Position numbers and translations under genes: made by a program. The notes under the pieces are model-generated. The model saw only the letters and a list, made by a program, of their open reading frames with translations, did not search any database and was not told the DNA's origin. Source: Streptomyces sp. NBC_00554 (GTDB lineage Bacteria; Actinomycetota; Actinomycetes; Streptomycetales; Streptomycetaceae). Taken from it: a stretch of 64,000 nucleotides of DNA. How positions within the stretch are numbered: position 1 is the first letter of the stretch; each line of letters starts with the position of its first letter. Shown here piece by piece: positions 24,415 through 33,135 of the stretch. The stretch spans positions 8,944,501 through 9,008,500 of the forward strand of contig NZ_CP107799.1 of assembly GCF_041431135.1 (NCBI RefSeq), in the 5' to 3' direction.

Positions 24415-25641
24415 ATGGCCGAGTTCACGATGGAGCTCAACGACGATCAGAAGGAGGTCCGGGACTGGCTCCACGGTTTCGCCTCCGATGTGATCCGCCC
24501 CGCGGCCGCCGAGTGGGACGAGCGTGAAGAGACGCCGTGGCCGGTCATCCAGGAGGCCGCGAAGGTCGGCATCTACTCCCTGGACTTCTACGCGCAGCAG
24601 TACTTCGACCCCACCGGACTCGGCATACCGATGGCCATGGAGGAACTGTTCTGGGGCGACGCGGGCATAGCCCTGTCGATCGTCGGCACCGGCCTCGCCG
24701 CCGTGGGCGTCCTCGCCAACGGCACCGAGGAGCAGATCGGCACCTGGATCCCCCAGATGTACGGCGATGCCAACGATGTCAAGGTCGCGGCCTTCTGCTC
24801 CTCCGAGCCCGACGCCGGCTCCGACGTGGCCTCCATGCGCACGCGCGCCGTCTACGACGAGGCCAAGGACGAGTGGGTCCTCAACGGCACCAAGACCTGG
24901 GCGACCAACGGCGGCATAGCCAACGTCCACGTCGTGGTCGCGGTCGTCGACTCCGAGCTCGGCTCCAAGGGGCACGCCTCCTTCATCGTCCCCGCCGGTA
25001 CGCCGGGCCTGTCCCAGGGCCAGAAGTTCAAGAAGCACGGCATCCGCGCCTCGCACACCGCCGAGGTCGTCCTGGAGAACGCCCGCGTCCCCGGCTCCTG
25101 CCTCCTCGGCGGCAAGGAGAAGCTGGACGAGCGCCTCGCCCGCGCCCGTGAGCGCGCCAAGTCGGGCGGCGAGCGCGTGAAGAACGCGGCGATGGCCACG
25201 TTCGAGGCGTCCCGTCCGGCGGTCGCCGCGATGGCGGTCGGCACCGCGCGGGCCGCGTACGAGGTGGCCCTCGAGTACGCGATGACGCGTGAGCAGTTCG
25301 GGCGCCCGATCATCGACAACCAGGGGGTCGCCTTCCAGCTCGCCGACATGCGGACGTCGATCGACGCGGCGCGCCTGCTGACCTGGCGCGCCTCCTGGAT
25401 GGCGGTCAACGGCAAGCCGTTCACCGCGGCCGAGGGGTCCATGTCGAAGCTGTTCGCCAGTGAGACCGCGAAGAAGGTCACCGGGCAGGCGATCCAGATC
25501 CTCGGTGGCAACGGCTACACCCGGGAGTACCCGGTCGAGCGGATGCACCGCGACGCCGCGATCTACACCATCTTCGAGGGCACGAGCGAGATCCAGCGGC
25601 TCGTGATCGCGCGCACGCTGTCGGGGATGCCGATCCGCTAG
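24415..25641 (+). CDS. Acyl-CoA dehydrogenase
   Basis: A 408-residue FAD enzyme performing the first oxidation of acyl-CoA beta-oxidation. FCSSEPDAGSD and WVLNGTKTWATNG bind FAD; TREQFGRPI and ILGGNGYTREYPVERM are late signatures. The catalytic base is Glu388 in IFEGTSEIQRL. GGAGG lies 4 nt before the ATG. The insertion with LDERLARARERAKSG (about residues 240-258) is longer than in typical short-chain enzymes. It ends 7 bp from the convergent cupin gene. Regulation by the divergent TetR protein is likely. Confidence 0.93.
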   Translation: MAEFTMELNDDQKEVRDWLHGFASDVIRPAAAEWDEREETPWPVIQEAAKVGIYSLDFYAQQYFDPTGLGIPMAMEELFWGDAGIALSIVGTGLAAVGVLANGTEEQIGTWIPQMYGDANDVKVAAFCSSEPDAGSDVASMRTRAVYDEAKDEWVLNGTKTWATNGGIANVHVVVAVVDSELGSKGHASFIVPAGTPGLSQGQKFKKHGIRASHTAEVVLENARVPGSCLLGGKEKLDERLARARERAKSGGERVKNAAMATFEASRPAVAAMAVGTARAAYEVALEYAMTREQFGRPIIDNQGVAFQLADMRTSIDAARLLTWRASWMAVNGKPFTAAEGSMSKLFASETAKKVTGQAIQILGGNGYTREYPVERMHRDAAIYTIFEGTSEIQRLVIARTLSGMPIR

Positions 25642-25648
25642 GCGGCGC

Positions 25649-26170
25649 TCAGCGGTGCTTCAGAGGCGTGAGCTGCTCGATGTCGTACCGCGCCCGGAGC
25701 GCCTCGATCGCCGCGACGTCCGGCGGGCCGCCCGTGCCCAGGATCTCCAGGAGTTCCTCGAAGTACCGCTCGTGGTCCGGCGGCGGTGACGCCTGGAAGA
25801 ACATCTTCGCGGGCGTCTCGGTCGGGTTGGAGAAGGCGTGCGGGCATCCCGGCGGTACGACGATGACCGTGCCCGGGGTCGCCCGCACCACCCGGGTGCC
25901 CGAACCCGACTCCCAGCGTTGCCAGTTGTCGGGTGTGCGCACCCGCGGCTCGAAGGCGAGGACGTCCAGCTCGCCTTCGAGAACGTAGAACAACTCCTCG
26001 CTGCGCGTGTGCACATGGGCGCCCACGTCGAAGCCGGGGGGCACCAGGACCTCGAAGGTGGACGCCATGCGCGAGTGTGAGCCGGTGACCTTGAACGTCA
26101 CGTGCTGGGCGGGCGTCTGCACGACCCGGCCGTGACCGGGCGGTACGAGCAGCCCCTCGGACGCGGTCAT
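25649..26170 (-). CDS. Cupin protein of the rppA operon, probable MomA-type quinone-forming monooxygenase
   Basis: A 173-residue single-domain cupin. Motif 1 is GAHVHTRSEELFYVLEGEL and motif 2 PGTVIVVPPGCPHAFSN, so a metal-binding 3-His/Glu site is complete. It is the last gene after rppA and the P450, separated from the P450 by 7 bp. From memory, cupin proteins of this context (MomA type) oxidise tetrahydroxynaphthalene to flaviolin; this role is taken from family knowledge plus synteny and is not proven by sequence. Confidence 0.78.
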   Translation of the reverse strand: MTASEGLLVPPGHGRVVQTPAQHVTFKVTGSHSRMASTFEVLVPPGFDVGAHVHTRSEELFYVLEGELDVLAFEPRVRTPDNWQRWESGSGTRVVRATPGTVIVVPPGCPHAFSNPTETPAKMFFQASPPPDHERYFEELLEILGTGGPPDVAAIEALRARYDIEQLTPLKHR

Positions 26171-26177
26171 CCGACGC

Positions 26178-27392
26178 TCACCACGTCACGGGCAGGGCCT
26201 CGGGTCCACGGATCAACGCGCCCTTCCTGAAGGGGACCTGCTCCGGCGGTACGGCGAGTCGCAGCCCCGGCACCCGGTCCAGGAGCGCGTCGACCATCAG
26301 CTCGGACTCCAGCCTGGCGAGCATCCCGCCCGGGCAGTAGTGCGGGCCGAAGCCGAATGACACATGCGGGTTCGGGTTGCGCGAGAAGTCGATCATCTCG
26401 GGGTCCGGGAAGACGTCCGGGTCGCGGTTGGCGGCCAGGTACGACACGTACACCGCGTCGCCCTTCCGGATCCGCACGCCATGGACGTCGACGTCCTCCA
26501 TGGCGATCCGGGAGAGGCCGACCGCGCTGCGGTGCGGGATGTAGCGCAGCAGCTCGTCGATGGCCTGGGGCCGGATCGCCGGATCGGCGCGGAGCTGTTC
26601 GGCCAGCTTGGGGCGGGTCATCAGGATGAAGAACATCTGCCCGCTGTTGTTGGTGACCGCCTCGCCGCCGATCTGGAGGAGCACGGCGAGGCCGACGGCC
26701 TCCTCCATCGTGATCTCGTCCCGGCCCACGGCCGCGCCGAGCAGCGAACCGACGTCCTCGCCCGTACTTCCGGCACGCTCGCCGATGAGCTTCGTGAAGT
26801 ACGCGCCCATCTCGTTCTTGGCCTTCTCGCTGACATCGGCGCCGTGCGAGGAGGACAGGATCAGCTGGGTCCAGATGTGCATGCTGTGCCGGTCGGCGGC
26901 CGGGACGCCCATCAGCTCGCAGATGACGGCGATGGGGAAGGGACTCAGGATCGCCTCGGTGAGATCGGCGGGCGAACCGGTGTCGAGCATCTCGTCGACG
27001 AGTTCGTCGAGCATCCGCCGTGCGCTGTCGCGCAGCCGCTCGACCCCGCGCGCCGTGAAGGCCGCGGCCACCGAGCGGCGCAGCCGCGTGTGGTCGGGCG
27101 GGTCGAGGAAGCCGACCGCGCCCGCCGAGGGGATGAAGTGCGGGGCGAGCCGGGTGACCTGCCGCCCCATGACGGCCTCACGGCTGAAGCGGGAGTCGTT
27201 CGTCACCATGCGGACGTCGTCGTACCGCGTCACCAGCCATGCCCAGCCGTCGCCGTTGGGCAGCTGGATCCGGGTGACCGGGCCCTCGCGCATCAGCTCG
27301 GTCAGAACCGGGTCGAAGTCCACGCCGGTCAGGTTGAGCGCGGGCCAGTGGCGGACCGGCGGCAGGGCCTCGGTGATCGTCTTCTCGGTCAT
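26178..27392 (-). CDS. Cytochrome P450, CYP158A-like (biflaviolin synthase type)
   Basis: 404 residues. Heme ligand Cys353 lies in FGFGPHYCPGG. The I helix reads GGEAVTNNSG and lacks the usual acid/Thr pair, as I recall for CYP158A2, whose length and Cys position are the same. ExxR is present in DELLRYIPHRS. Family members couple flaviolin units through C-C bonds to dimers and trimers that give UV-absorbing pigment. Six bases separate it from the end of rppA, so rppA, P450 and cupin form one operon. A frame extending to 28451 runs through rppA and is not used. Confidence 0.93.
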   Translation of the reverse strand: MTEKTITEALPPVRHWPALNLTGVDFDPVLTELMREGPVTRIQLPNGDGWAWLVTRYDDVRMVTNDSRFSREAVMGRQVTRLAPHFIPSAGAVGFLDPPDHTRLRRSVAAAFTARGVERLRDSARRMLDELVDEMLDTGSPADLTEAILSPFPIAVICELMGVPAADRHSMHIWTQLILSSSHGADVSEKAKNEMGAYFTKLIGERAGSTGEDVGSLLGAAVGRDEITMEEAVGLAVLLQIGGEAVTNNSGQMFFILMTRPKLAEQLRADPAIRPQAIDELLRYIPHRSAVGLSRIAMEDVDVHGVRIRKGDAVYVSYLAANRDPDVFPDPEMIDFSRNPNPHVSFGFGPHYCPGGMLARLESELMVDALLDRVPGLRLAVPPEQVPFRKGALIRGPEALPVTW

Positions 27393-27397
27393 CCAGG

Positions 27398-28462
27398 TCA
27401 CGTCGATTCGTTGGTTGCGTTGCTCCAGCGGCCCAGGGACATCTCCGCGGTGATGCCCGGGCCGAAGCCCGCGAGCATGCCGCGCGCGGCGTGCTCCGCG
27501 CCGCCCTCGTCGAACAGCCGGCGCAGCGCGTCCAGGACGACGGCGCTGGCGATGTTCCCGTACTCGGTGAGGGTGGCCCGGCTGAACCGGAATGCCTCCG
27601 GCGGGACCTCGAGGAACTTGCTGAGGTCGTCCAGGATTCGCGGGCCACCGGCGTGGATGATGTAGAAGTCCAGGTCGGAGGCATTCCAGCCGTGCTGGCG
27701 CGCGAGGTTGTGGAGCGCCGGGGCAAGCGGCTCCATGGTGGCCGGCACCCGCTTGTCCAGCAGGAAGTGGAATCCCGTGGCGCGGACGTCGTACATGATC
27801 CAGTCCTCGGTCTTGGGGATCAGGTACGAGGCGTTGCGCTCCAGCTTGATGCCCGTGCCGCCCTTTCCGCGGACGACCGCGGCGGCGATGCCGTCGCCGA
27901 ACAGGCCGTTGCACAGCAGCGAGCCGACGCCGAGGTCGGTGGGCTGGTAGCAGAGCGAGCAGAACTCGCAGGCCACGATGAGTGCGTTGGCCTCGGGGTA
28001 GGCCGAGCAGAAGTCGTGCGCCCGGTTGACCGCGGCGCCGCCGGCCGCACAGCCCAGCTGGGCTATGGGTATCTGCCGGGTGTCGCTGCTGAAGTCCATC
28101 GCGTTGATCAGCCAGGCCGTGAGCGAGGGCATCATGAACCCGGTGCACGACACGTAGATGATCACGTCGATGTCGGTGGTGAGGAGCTCGGCGTCGTCCA
28201 GCGCCCGCTGCACGACGGCGGGGACGCGGGCCTTCGCCTCGTTCCCGTAGACCCTGTTGCGGTCCTCGAAGCCCGGGTGCTTGAGGGTCTCCTCGATGGG
28301 CTGCACGATGTGCCGGGTACGAACCCCGGTGTTCTCGATCAGCCGCAGGGCCAGGGGGAGTTGGGGGTGGTCGGCGTGACGGGAGCGTGCCAGCTCCAGC
28401 GTCTCCTCCATTGTGATCACGTACTCGGGGACTGAGACCGCGGGTCTGCACAAAGTCGCCAT
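27398..28462 (-). CDS. rppA: Type III polyketide synthase, 1,3,6,8-tetrahydroxynaphthalene synthase
   Basis: A 354-residue chalcone-synthase-fold enzyme condensing five malonyl-CoA into tetrahydroxynaphthalene. The catalytic triad falls at the positions known for RppA: Cys138 (AQLGCAAGGAA), His270 (FYIIHAGGPRI) and Asn303 (EYGNIAS). Cys106 in the VSCTGF motif, linked to malonyl-CoA starter choice, is also present. The start at 28462 (MATLCRPAVSVPEYVITM) matches family N-termini; 28534 would add 24 residues of low-quality leader. It is the first gene of the pigment operon. A hairpin lies in its leader. Confidence 0.95.
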   Translation of the reverse strand: MATLCRPAVSVPEYVITMEETLELARSRHADHPQLPLALRLIENTGVRTRHIVQPIEETLKHPGFEDRNRVYGNEAKARVPAVVQRALDDAELLTTDIDVIIYVSCTGFMMPSLTAWLINAMDFSSDTRQIPIAQLGCAAGGAAVNRAHDFCSAYPEANALIVACEFCSLCYQPTDLGVGSLLCNGLFGDGIAAAVVRGKGGTGIKLERNASYLIPKTEDWIMYDVRATGFHFLLDKRVPATMEPLAPALHNLARQHGWNASDLDFYIIHAGGPRILDDLSKFLEVPPEAFRFSRATLTEYGNIASAVVLDALRRLFDEGGAEHAARGMLAGFGPGITAEMSLGRWSNATNEST

Positions 28463-28482
28463 GAGGAAGCGCCTACTTTCGC

Positions 28483-28514
28483 CTTCCGGGGAACCGTTCG
28501 TCCCCCGGCGGAAG
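28483..28514 (-). promoter_or_regulatory. Hairpin in the rppA leader
   Basis: CTTCCGGGG pairs with CCCC-GG-CGGAAG as a nine-pair stem with a 2-nt bulge, 20 bp upstream of the rppA ATG. A smaller GTGG-TTCCC-CCAC hairpin follows at 28516-28528. Promoter position is unknown, so this could be operator DNA or 5' UTR structure. Confidence 0.35.
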
Positions 28515-28643
28515 GGTGGTTCCCCCACGATCACCCGGCAGGGCGCGGATATCTCGTCGGATTACGCCAGATCGGGGACATGGCCCGACAAGTGGGATCC
28601 TGATCCAAGGAGCTCGGCGAACGCCGCACCGAAGGGGTACGCG

Positions 28644-29318
28644 ATGACACGGACGGCCAGTGACCTGCGGGGGAGCATTACCGGGAAGCTCGCCCCCGAC
28701 CCCCATGCCAACCGGCTTCTGCCCCTGATCGCCCGGGGCGCGGCGCAGCGCTCCACACTCGCCGCGCTCGCCCTCGAACAGCGCCATGTGATCGCCGCGG
28801 ACCGCCGCGCGTTCCTGCATCTGGCGCAGCGGCCGGACGCCGGGCCCGAGAGTGCGGCCTTCTTCGCAATGCTCGCTGAGGGTGAGGCTCTGGCCGAGGA
28901 CCGGCTGGGCGCGTACACCGCCGCGTGCGGGGCCGATGAGGCACTGGCGGCCGCGTACGAGCCGCTCGCGGACTGCCGGAGCTATCCCGCGTACGTCGCC
29001 TGGCTGGCCCTGAACGGTTCACCCGCCGACGTGGTGCTCGCGCTGAGCGCCAACTTCGCGGCGTGGGGCGGCTATTGCGCGACGATCGCGGAGGCCCTGC
29101 GCCGCCACTACGGCTTCGAGGACGAGGCCTGCGGCTTCTTCGACTTCTTCGCCGAGCCCGCGCCGGAGTTGGAGCGGAAGGCACTGGCAGCCGTGCAGGC
29201 GGGGCTGGACGGCGGGCGGGTCGACGAGGACGAGGCGTACCGGTACGGCCGCCTGCTGCAGGGCTGCGAGGCGAAGTTCTGGCACGCGTTGTGGGAACTC
29301 GACGGGCGACCGGGCTGA
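28644..29318 (+). CDS. TenA/PqqC-fold (heme oxygenase-like) protein
   Basis: 224 residues, mostly helical, divergent from rppA. The ATG at 28644 has GAAGGGG 8 nt upstream. CATIAEALRRHYGFEDEACGFFDFFA and the C-terminal EAYRYGRLLQGCEAKFWHALWELD are typical of the TenA/THI-4/PqqC superfamily (PF03070), which includes thiaminase II, PQQ synthase and non-heme di-iron oxygenases. The classical TenA active-site Cys is not obvious, so thiaminase activity is uncertain. A link to the pigment operon is possible but unproven. Confidence 0.75.
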   Translation: MTRTASDLRGSITGKLAPDPHANRLLPLIARGAAQRSTLAALALEQRHVIAADRRAFLHLAQRPDAGPESAAFFAMLAEGEALAEDRLGAYTAACGADEALAAAYEPLADCRSYPAYVAWLALNGSPADVVLALSANFAAWGGYCATIAEALRRHYGFEDEACGFFDFFAEPAPELERKALAAVQAGLDGGRVDEDEAYRYGRLLQGCEAKFWHALWELDGRPG

Positions 29319-29342
29319 CACGGCGTCGACTGACGCCGTGTC
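29317..29342. terminator. Bidirectional terminator after the TenA-like gene
   Basis: GACACGGCGTC-GACT-GACGCCGTGTC is a perfect 11-bp stem with a 4-nt loop. It overlaps the stop codon of the TenA-like gene and lies 12 bp from the end of the convergent small gene. Confidence 0.85.
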
Positions 29343-29354
29343 GATTCGGGGTGC

Positions 29355-29594
29355 TCAGTCGGACGTCGTCCCGCTGCTGTGCGCGATGCAGGCCACGTCG
29401 ATGCGGTCGGCGAGCTTGGCGAGTTCGATCGTGAGCGCCGCCACTGTGTCCTCGTCGAGCCCGTCCTGGCCGGCCTCCACCAGATGCAGCCACCGGCCGC
29501 CCACCGTGCGCAGCAGTTTGCTGACGTCGGCGGCCGCCACCTGCAACGTGCCGCGGTCGTCGACGATCAGAGGCAGGGTCACTTCGCGGTTCAC
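29355..29594 (-). CDS. Conserved hypothetical small protein (possibly DUF6213)
   Basis: 79 residues from a GTG at 29594, starting VNREVTLPLIVDDRGTL and continuing as a compact alpha/beta protein without membrane segments or metal motifs (GGRWLHLVEAGQDGLDED, ELAKLADRIDVACIAH). I associate it tentatively with DUF6213, a Streptomyces family of this size. No Shine-Dalgarno is present. TACGAT ends 7 nt before the GTG, the spacing of a -10 box for a leaderless mRNA. It lies 25 bp after the dehydrogenase stop. Confidence 0.7.
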   Translation of the reverse strand: MNREVTLPLIVDDRGTLQVAAADVSKLLRTVGGRWLHLVEAGQDGLDEDTVAALTIELAKLADRIDVACIAHSSGTTSD

Positions 29595-29619
29595 AGAGGG
29601 GATCGTAACCGCGGAACGC

Positions 29620-31005
29620 TCACGCTCCGTGCCATACGGTGGTGATGTTGCAGAACTCGCGGATTCCGTGCCCCGACAGTTCACGCCCGTAGCCGGACCG
29701 CTTCACCCCGCCGAACGGGAACGCGGGGTGGGACGCCGTCATCCCGTTGACGAACACGCCACCCGCCTCCAGATCACGGACGAACCGGTCCACCTCGGCC
29801 CCGTCGCGCGTCCACACGTTCGAACTGAGTCCGAACGGCGTGTCGTTGGCGAGAGCCACCGCCTCGTCCAGGTCAGCCACCCGGTAGAGGGTCGCGACGG
29901 GCCCGAAGGCCTCCTCCTGGTGGATGCGCATCTCGGGTGTGACGTCGGCGAGGATCGTCGGCGCGTAGTACCAGCCGGGCCCGTCAGGGCGTTCCGCGCC
30001 GCAGAGGACCGTCGCACCGGCCTCGACCGCGTCGTCGACCAGTTCCTCCAGGTCACCGCGGCCCTGTTCGGTGGAGAGCGGCCCGACGTCCGTGTCCTCG
30101 TCGAGCGGGTCGCCGACCTTCAGAGCCTTCATGCCGGCCGTGAAACGTTCGGCGAAGGCGTCGAACACGTCCGTGTGCACGATGAACCGCTTGGCGGCGA
30201 TGCACGACTGCCCGTTGTTCTGGACACGCGCCGTCACCGCGGTCTTCGCGGCCCGGTCGAGGTCGGCGGACGGCATGACGACGTACGGGTCGCTGCCACC
30301 CAGCTCCAGCACCGTCTTCTTGACCTCGTCCCCGGCGACGGAGGCCACCGCACGCCCCGCCGGTTCACTCCCGGTGAGCGTGGCCGCCTTGACGCGCGGG
30401 TCGCGCAGGATGTCCTCGACGGCGCCGGAGCCGATGAGCAGCGTCTGGAAACAGCCCTCGGGGAAGCCCGCGCGGCGGAAGAGGTCCTCCAGGTAGAGGG
30501 CGGTCTGCGGCACGTTCGAGGCGTGCTTGAGCAGGCCCACGTTGCCCGCCATCAGCGCGGGCGCGGCGAACCGGATCACCTGCCACAGCGGGAAGTTCCA
30601 CGGCATGACGGCGAGGACAGGGCCCAGTGGGCGGTAGCGCACGAGTACCCGGGAGGCGCCGGAGTCCTTGACGTCGGACTCGGCCGGCTCCTCGTCGGCG
30701 AGGAGTCCCTCCGCGTGGTCGGCGTACCAGTGCATCGCCTTCGCGCACTTCGCGGCCTCCGCGCGGGCCTGCTTGACCGGCTTGCCCATCTCGGTGGTCA
30801 TCACCCGGCCGATCTCCTGCTGATCCTCTTCGAGAAGGTCGGCGGCCTTGTGGAGCAGCCGCGCCCGCTCGGCGAAGGAGGTGCTGCGATGGGTGCGGAA
30901 CGCGGCCTCGGCGGTCGCGAGCCTGCGCTCGATCTCCTCGGCGCCCAGGGCGTCGTACGTCTTGAGCGTCTCGCCGTTCGCAGGGTTCACCGTCGCGATG
31001 GGCAT
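29620..31005 (-). CDS. NAD(P)-dependent succinate-semialdehyde dehydrogenase family protein
   Basis: A 461-residue aldehyde dehydrogenase starting IATVNPANGETLKTYDAL. The catalytic Cys268 is in NNGQSCIAAKRF and the general base Glu234 in VLELGGSDPYV. MPWNFPLWQ and FAGGG-type C-terminal sequences (FPFGGVKRSGYGREL) match the YneI/GabD-like succinate-semialdehyde subgroup. AGGAGG lies 7 nt before the ATG at 31005. The longer frame to 31242 reads through Pro/Gly-rich non-family sequence. It probably feeds GABA or putrescine carbon into the TCA cycle. Confidence 0.9.
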   Translation of the reverse strand: MPIATVNPANGETLKTYDALGAEEIERRLATAEAAFRTHRSTSFAERARLLHKAADLLEEDQQEIGRVMTTEMGKPVKQARAEAAKCAKAMHWYADHAEGLLADEEPAESDVKDSGASRVLVRYRPLGPVLAVMPWNFPLWQVIRFAAPALMAGNVGLLKHASNVPQTALYLEDLFRRAGFPEGCFQTLLIGSGAVEDILRDPRVKAATLTGSEPAGRAVASVAGDEVKKTVLELGGSDPYVVMPSADLDRAAKTAVTARVQNNGQSCIAAKRFIVHTDVFDAFAERFTAGMKALKVGDPLDEDTDVGPLSTEQGRGDLEELVDDAVEAGATVLCGAERPDGPGWYYAPTILADVTPEMRIHQEEAFGPVATLYRVADLDEAVALANDTPFGLSSNVWTRDGAEVDRFVRDLEAGGVFVNGMTASHPAFPFGGVKRSGYGRELSGHGIREFCNITTVWHGA

Positions 31006-31103
31006 GGCCGACCTCCTGAAGCTGGCTGTTCCTCGACCCTCCCGCGCGCCGGGGTGCGGCGCAACGTGGAGGGCGTGCTTGCGAACCGGAGTCGCACCGG
31101 CTC

Positions 31104-31571
31104 TCACCCCGTGTGCTCCATCAGTCGGTCCAGAAACCCCGCCTGCGCCTTCACGATCAGCGCCCGGGCCCGTTCCAGGCCGAGCCACTCCACCCGGTCC
31201 AGCTCGGGGAACGCCTGCCGGCGGCCCGACTTCGGTGGCCACTCCATCTCGAAGGTGCCGGGGACCACGGTCGCCGGATCGAGATCGGCCTCGATCGCCC
31301 AGGCCGTGACGATCTTGCCGCTGCTCTGCCGGACCTCGCCCAGGGGCAGGGCCTCGCCGTCGGGCGGCGGCAGTCCCAGCTCCTCCTGGAACTCGCGGCG
31401 CGCGGCCTCCCAGGCGGTCTCGTCCGGCTCGTACTCACCCTTGGGCAGGGTCCAGGCCCCGGCGCCGCGTCGCGCGAAGAAGGGGCCGCCCATATGGCCG
31501 AGCAACACCTCAAGGCCGTTGTCCGTGTGCCGGAACAACAGCAGTCCGGCGCTGCGCTTGGCGGTCGTCAC
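31104..31571 (-). CDS. Nudix hydrolase (NUDIX domain protein)
   Basis: 155 residues from a GTG whose GTGA overlaps the stop of the DNA ligase gene. A perfect Nudix box G(x5)E(x7)REFQEELGL is present, from GEYEPDE onward at about residue 46. KRSAGLLLFRHTDNGLEVLLGHMGGPFF is a common start for actinobacterial Nudix proteins. Substrate may be a damaged nucleotide or a dinucleoside polyphosphate; it cannot be settled here. Coupling to a ligase hints at nucleic-acid maintenance. Confidence 0.9.
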   Translation of the reverse strand: MTTAKRSAGLLLFRHTDNGLEVLLGHMGGPFFARRGAGAWTLPKGEYEPDETAWEAARREFQEELGLPPPDGEALPLGEVRQSSGKIVTAWAIEADLDPATVVPGTFEMEWPPKSGRRQAFPELDRVEWLGLERARALIVKAQAGFLDRLMEHTG

Positions 31572-33106
31572 GGGGTCACCTCCGGGTGCGCGGCGAGCAG
31601 GGTCGCGACCGTGTCGGCCTCGGCAGGGGTCTTGTCCTCGCGGTAGCGCACGACGCGGGCGAAGCGGAGGGTGACGCCGGCCGGGTAGCGGGTGGACTTC
31701 TGGAGGCCGTCGTACGCGATCTCGACGACGAGTTCGGGTCGTACGGTCACGACGTGGCCGTTGTCCTCGACGGCCAGCTCTCTCAGCCGCTCGGTCTGCC
31801 AGGTCAGCATCGCGTCCGTCATGCCTTTGAACGTCTTGCCCAGCATCGCGAAGGACCCGTCCTCGTTCCGCGCGCCCAGATGCAGGTTGGACAGCTTCCC
31901 GGTGCGCCGCCCGTGCCCCCACTCGGCCGCGAGAACCACCAGGTCCAGAGTGTGCACGGGCTTGACCTTCAGCCAGGAGGCACCGCGCCGGCCCGCGCTG
32001 TAGGGAGCGTCCAGGGCTTTGACCACAACACCCTCGTGCCCGCGAGCGAGCGTGTCCGCGAGGAACTTCTCCGCTGCTGGGAGGTCTCCGGGACCCGACA
32101 CGAGCGTGCGCCGCACCCGTAGCGGCTCAGGCACCAGCCGCGCCAGCTCCGCGTGCCGCTCGGCGAACGGCAGGTCCAGCAGGTCCTGCCCGTCGACGGA
32201 CAGCGCGTCGAAGAAGACGGGGGAGACGGGCACCGCTTCGGCGGCCGTGGCCACGTCCACGCGAGAGCCCACGCGCCCGGCGATCTCCTGGAAGGAGCGC
32301 GGGCGCCCGTCCGTGTCCAGGGCGATGACCTCGCCGTCCAGGATGAACCGCTCGCCCTTCAACTCCAGTGCGGCAGCGGTGAGTTCGGGAAGCCGGTCGG
32401 TGATGTCGTCGAGGGTGCGGGTGTAGATCCCTACGTCGTCGCCGTCACGGTGGACCTGTACGCGAATGCCGTCGAGCTTCTCCTCGACCGCGCAGGTGCC
32501 GAGCTTGTCGACCGCCTCGGACACCGAAGCGGCGGTGTGCGCCAGCATCGGCAGCACCGGTCGGCCGACGGTGAGCCGGAAGCCGTCCAGCGCCGCCGGG
32601 CCGTGCGAAAGGAGCGCCTGCGCCACCGTCTGCAGCGATCCGGCGAGCATCACCGCCCGTCGTACGTCCCCGGCGGGTGCGCCGGTCGCCTGGGCGAGCC
32701 CCTCGACCGCGACCGCGTCCAGCGCGCCCTGCCGGACCTCACCGGCGAGCAGCCCGTACAGGAAGCGCTGCTCGCCCTCGGTGGCCGCCGCCATCAACTC
32801 GCCCACCAGGCGCGCCCGTTCGGCCTGCGATCCGGTGCCCGAGACCCCGCCGAGCTCGGTGAGCCGGGCGTCCACCTCGCGGACGGTCAGCGTCGGTTCC
32901 GACGCGGGGGAGACGGGCGTACTGAGGATCTTCCAGCCGATGCCGAGGCGCCCCTGCGGGAGGCGGCCCGCCAGATACGGGATCACGATCGGCACGTCGT
33001 CCGCGTCGGCGTCCCGGAAGAGCTCGGCGAGCAGAGCGGTCTTCCGGGAGCGCGCCGAGGTGGCGGCGACCTCCTGGGACACATGGGCGAGCCGGCTCAG
33101 CAGCAT
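31568..33106 (-). CDS. ligB: ATP-dependent DNA ligase (actinobacterial LigB type)
   Basis: A 512-residue nick-sealing ligase. An N-terminal helical DNA-binding domain (about 1-180) is followed by the nucleotidyltransferase core with adenylated Lys210 in EEKLDGIRVQ. Later motifs are ILDGEVIALD, FFDALSVDG, GHEGVVVKAL and WLKVKP, then an OB-fold. Length and order match mycobacterial LigB, an accessory enzyme beside the essential NAD-dependent LigA. It lies 29 bp after the flavoprotein gene and is coupled to the Nudix gene. No clear Shine-Dalgarno is seen. Confidence 0.93.
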   Translation of the reverse strand: MLLSRLAHVSQEVAATSARSRKTALLAELFRDADADDVPIVIPYLAGRLPQGRLGIGWKILSTPVSPASEPTLTVREVDARLTELGGVSGTGSQAERARLVGELMAAATEGEQRFLYGLLAGEVRQGALDAVAVEGLAQATGAPAGDVRRAVMLAGSLQTVAQALLSHGPAALDGFRLTVGRPVLPMLAHTAASVSEAVDKLGTCAVEEKLDGIRVQVHRDGDDVGIYTRTLDDITDRLPELTAAALELKGERFILDGEVIALDTDGRPRSFQEIAGRVGSRVDVATAAEAVPVSPVFFDALSVDGQDLLDLPFAERHAELARLVPEPLRVRRTLVSGPGDLPAAEKFLADTLARGHEGVVVKALDAPYSAGRRGASWLKVKPVHTLDLVVLAAEWGHGRRTGKLSNLHLGARNEDGSFAMLGKTFKGMTDAMLTWQTERLRELAVEDNGHVVTVRPELVVEIAYDGLQKSTRYPAGVTLRFARVVRYREDKTPAEADTVATLLAAHPEVTP

Positions 33107-33135
33107 GCAGCCATGGTGCTACGGAGCCGGCCGCT

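Noticed and set aside
26178..28451. 757-residue ORF through P450 and rppA
   Set aside because: Only its last 404 codons are P450; the rest is rppA read in another frame. rppA itself has all catalytic residues.
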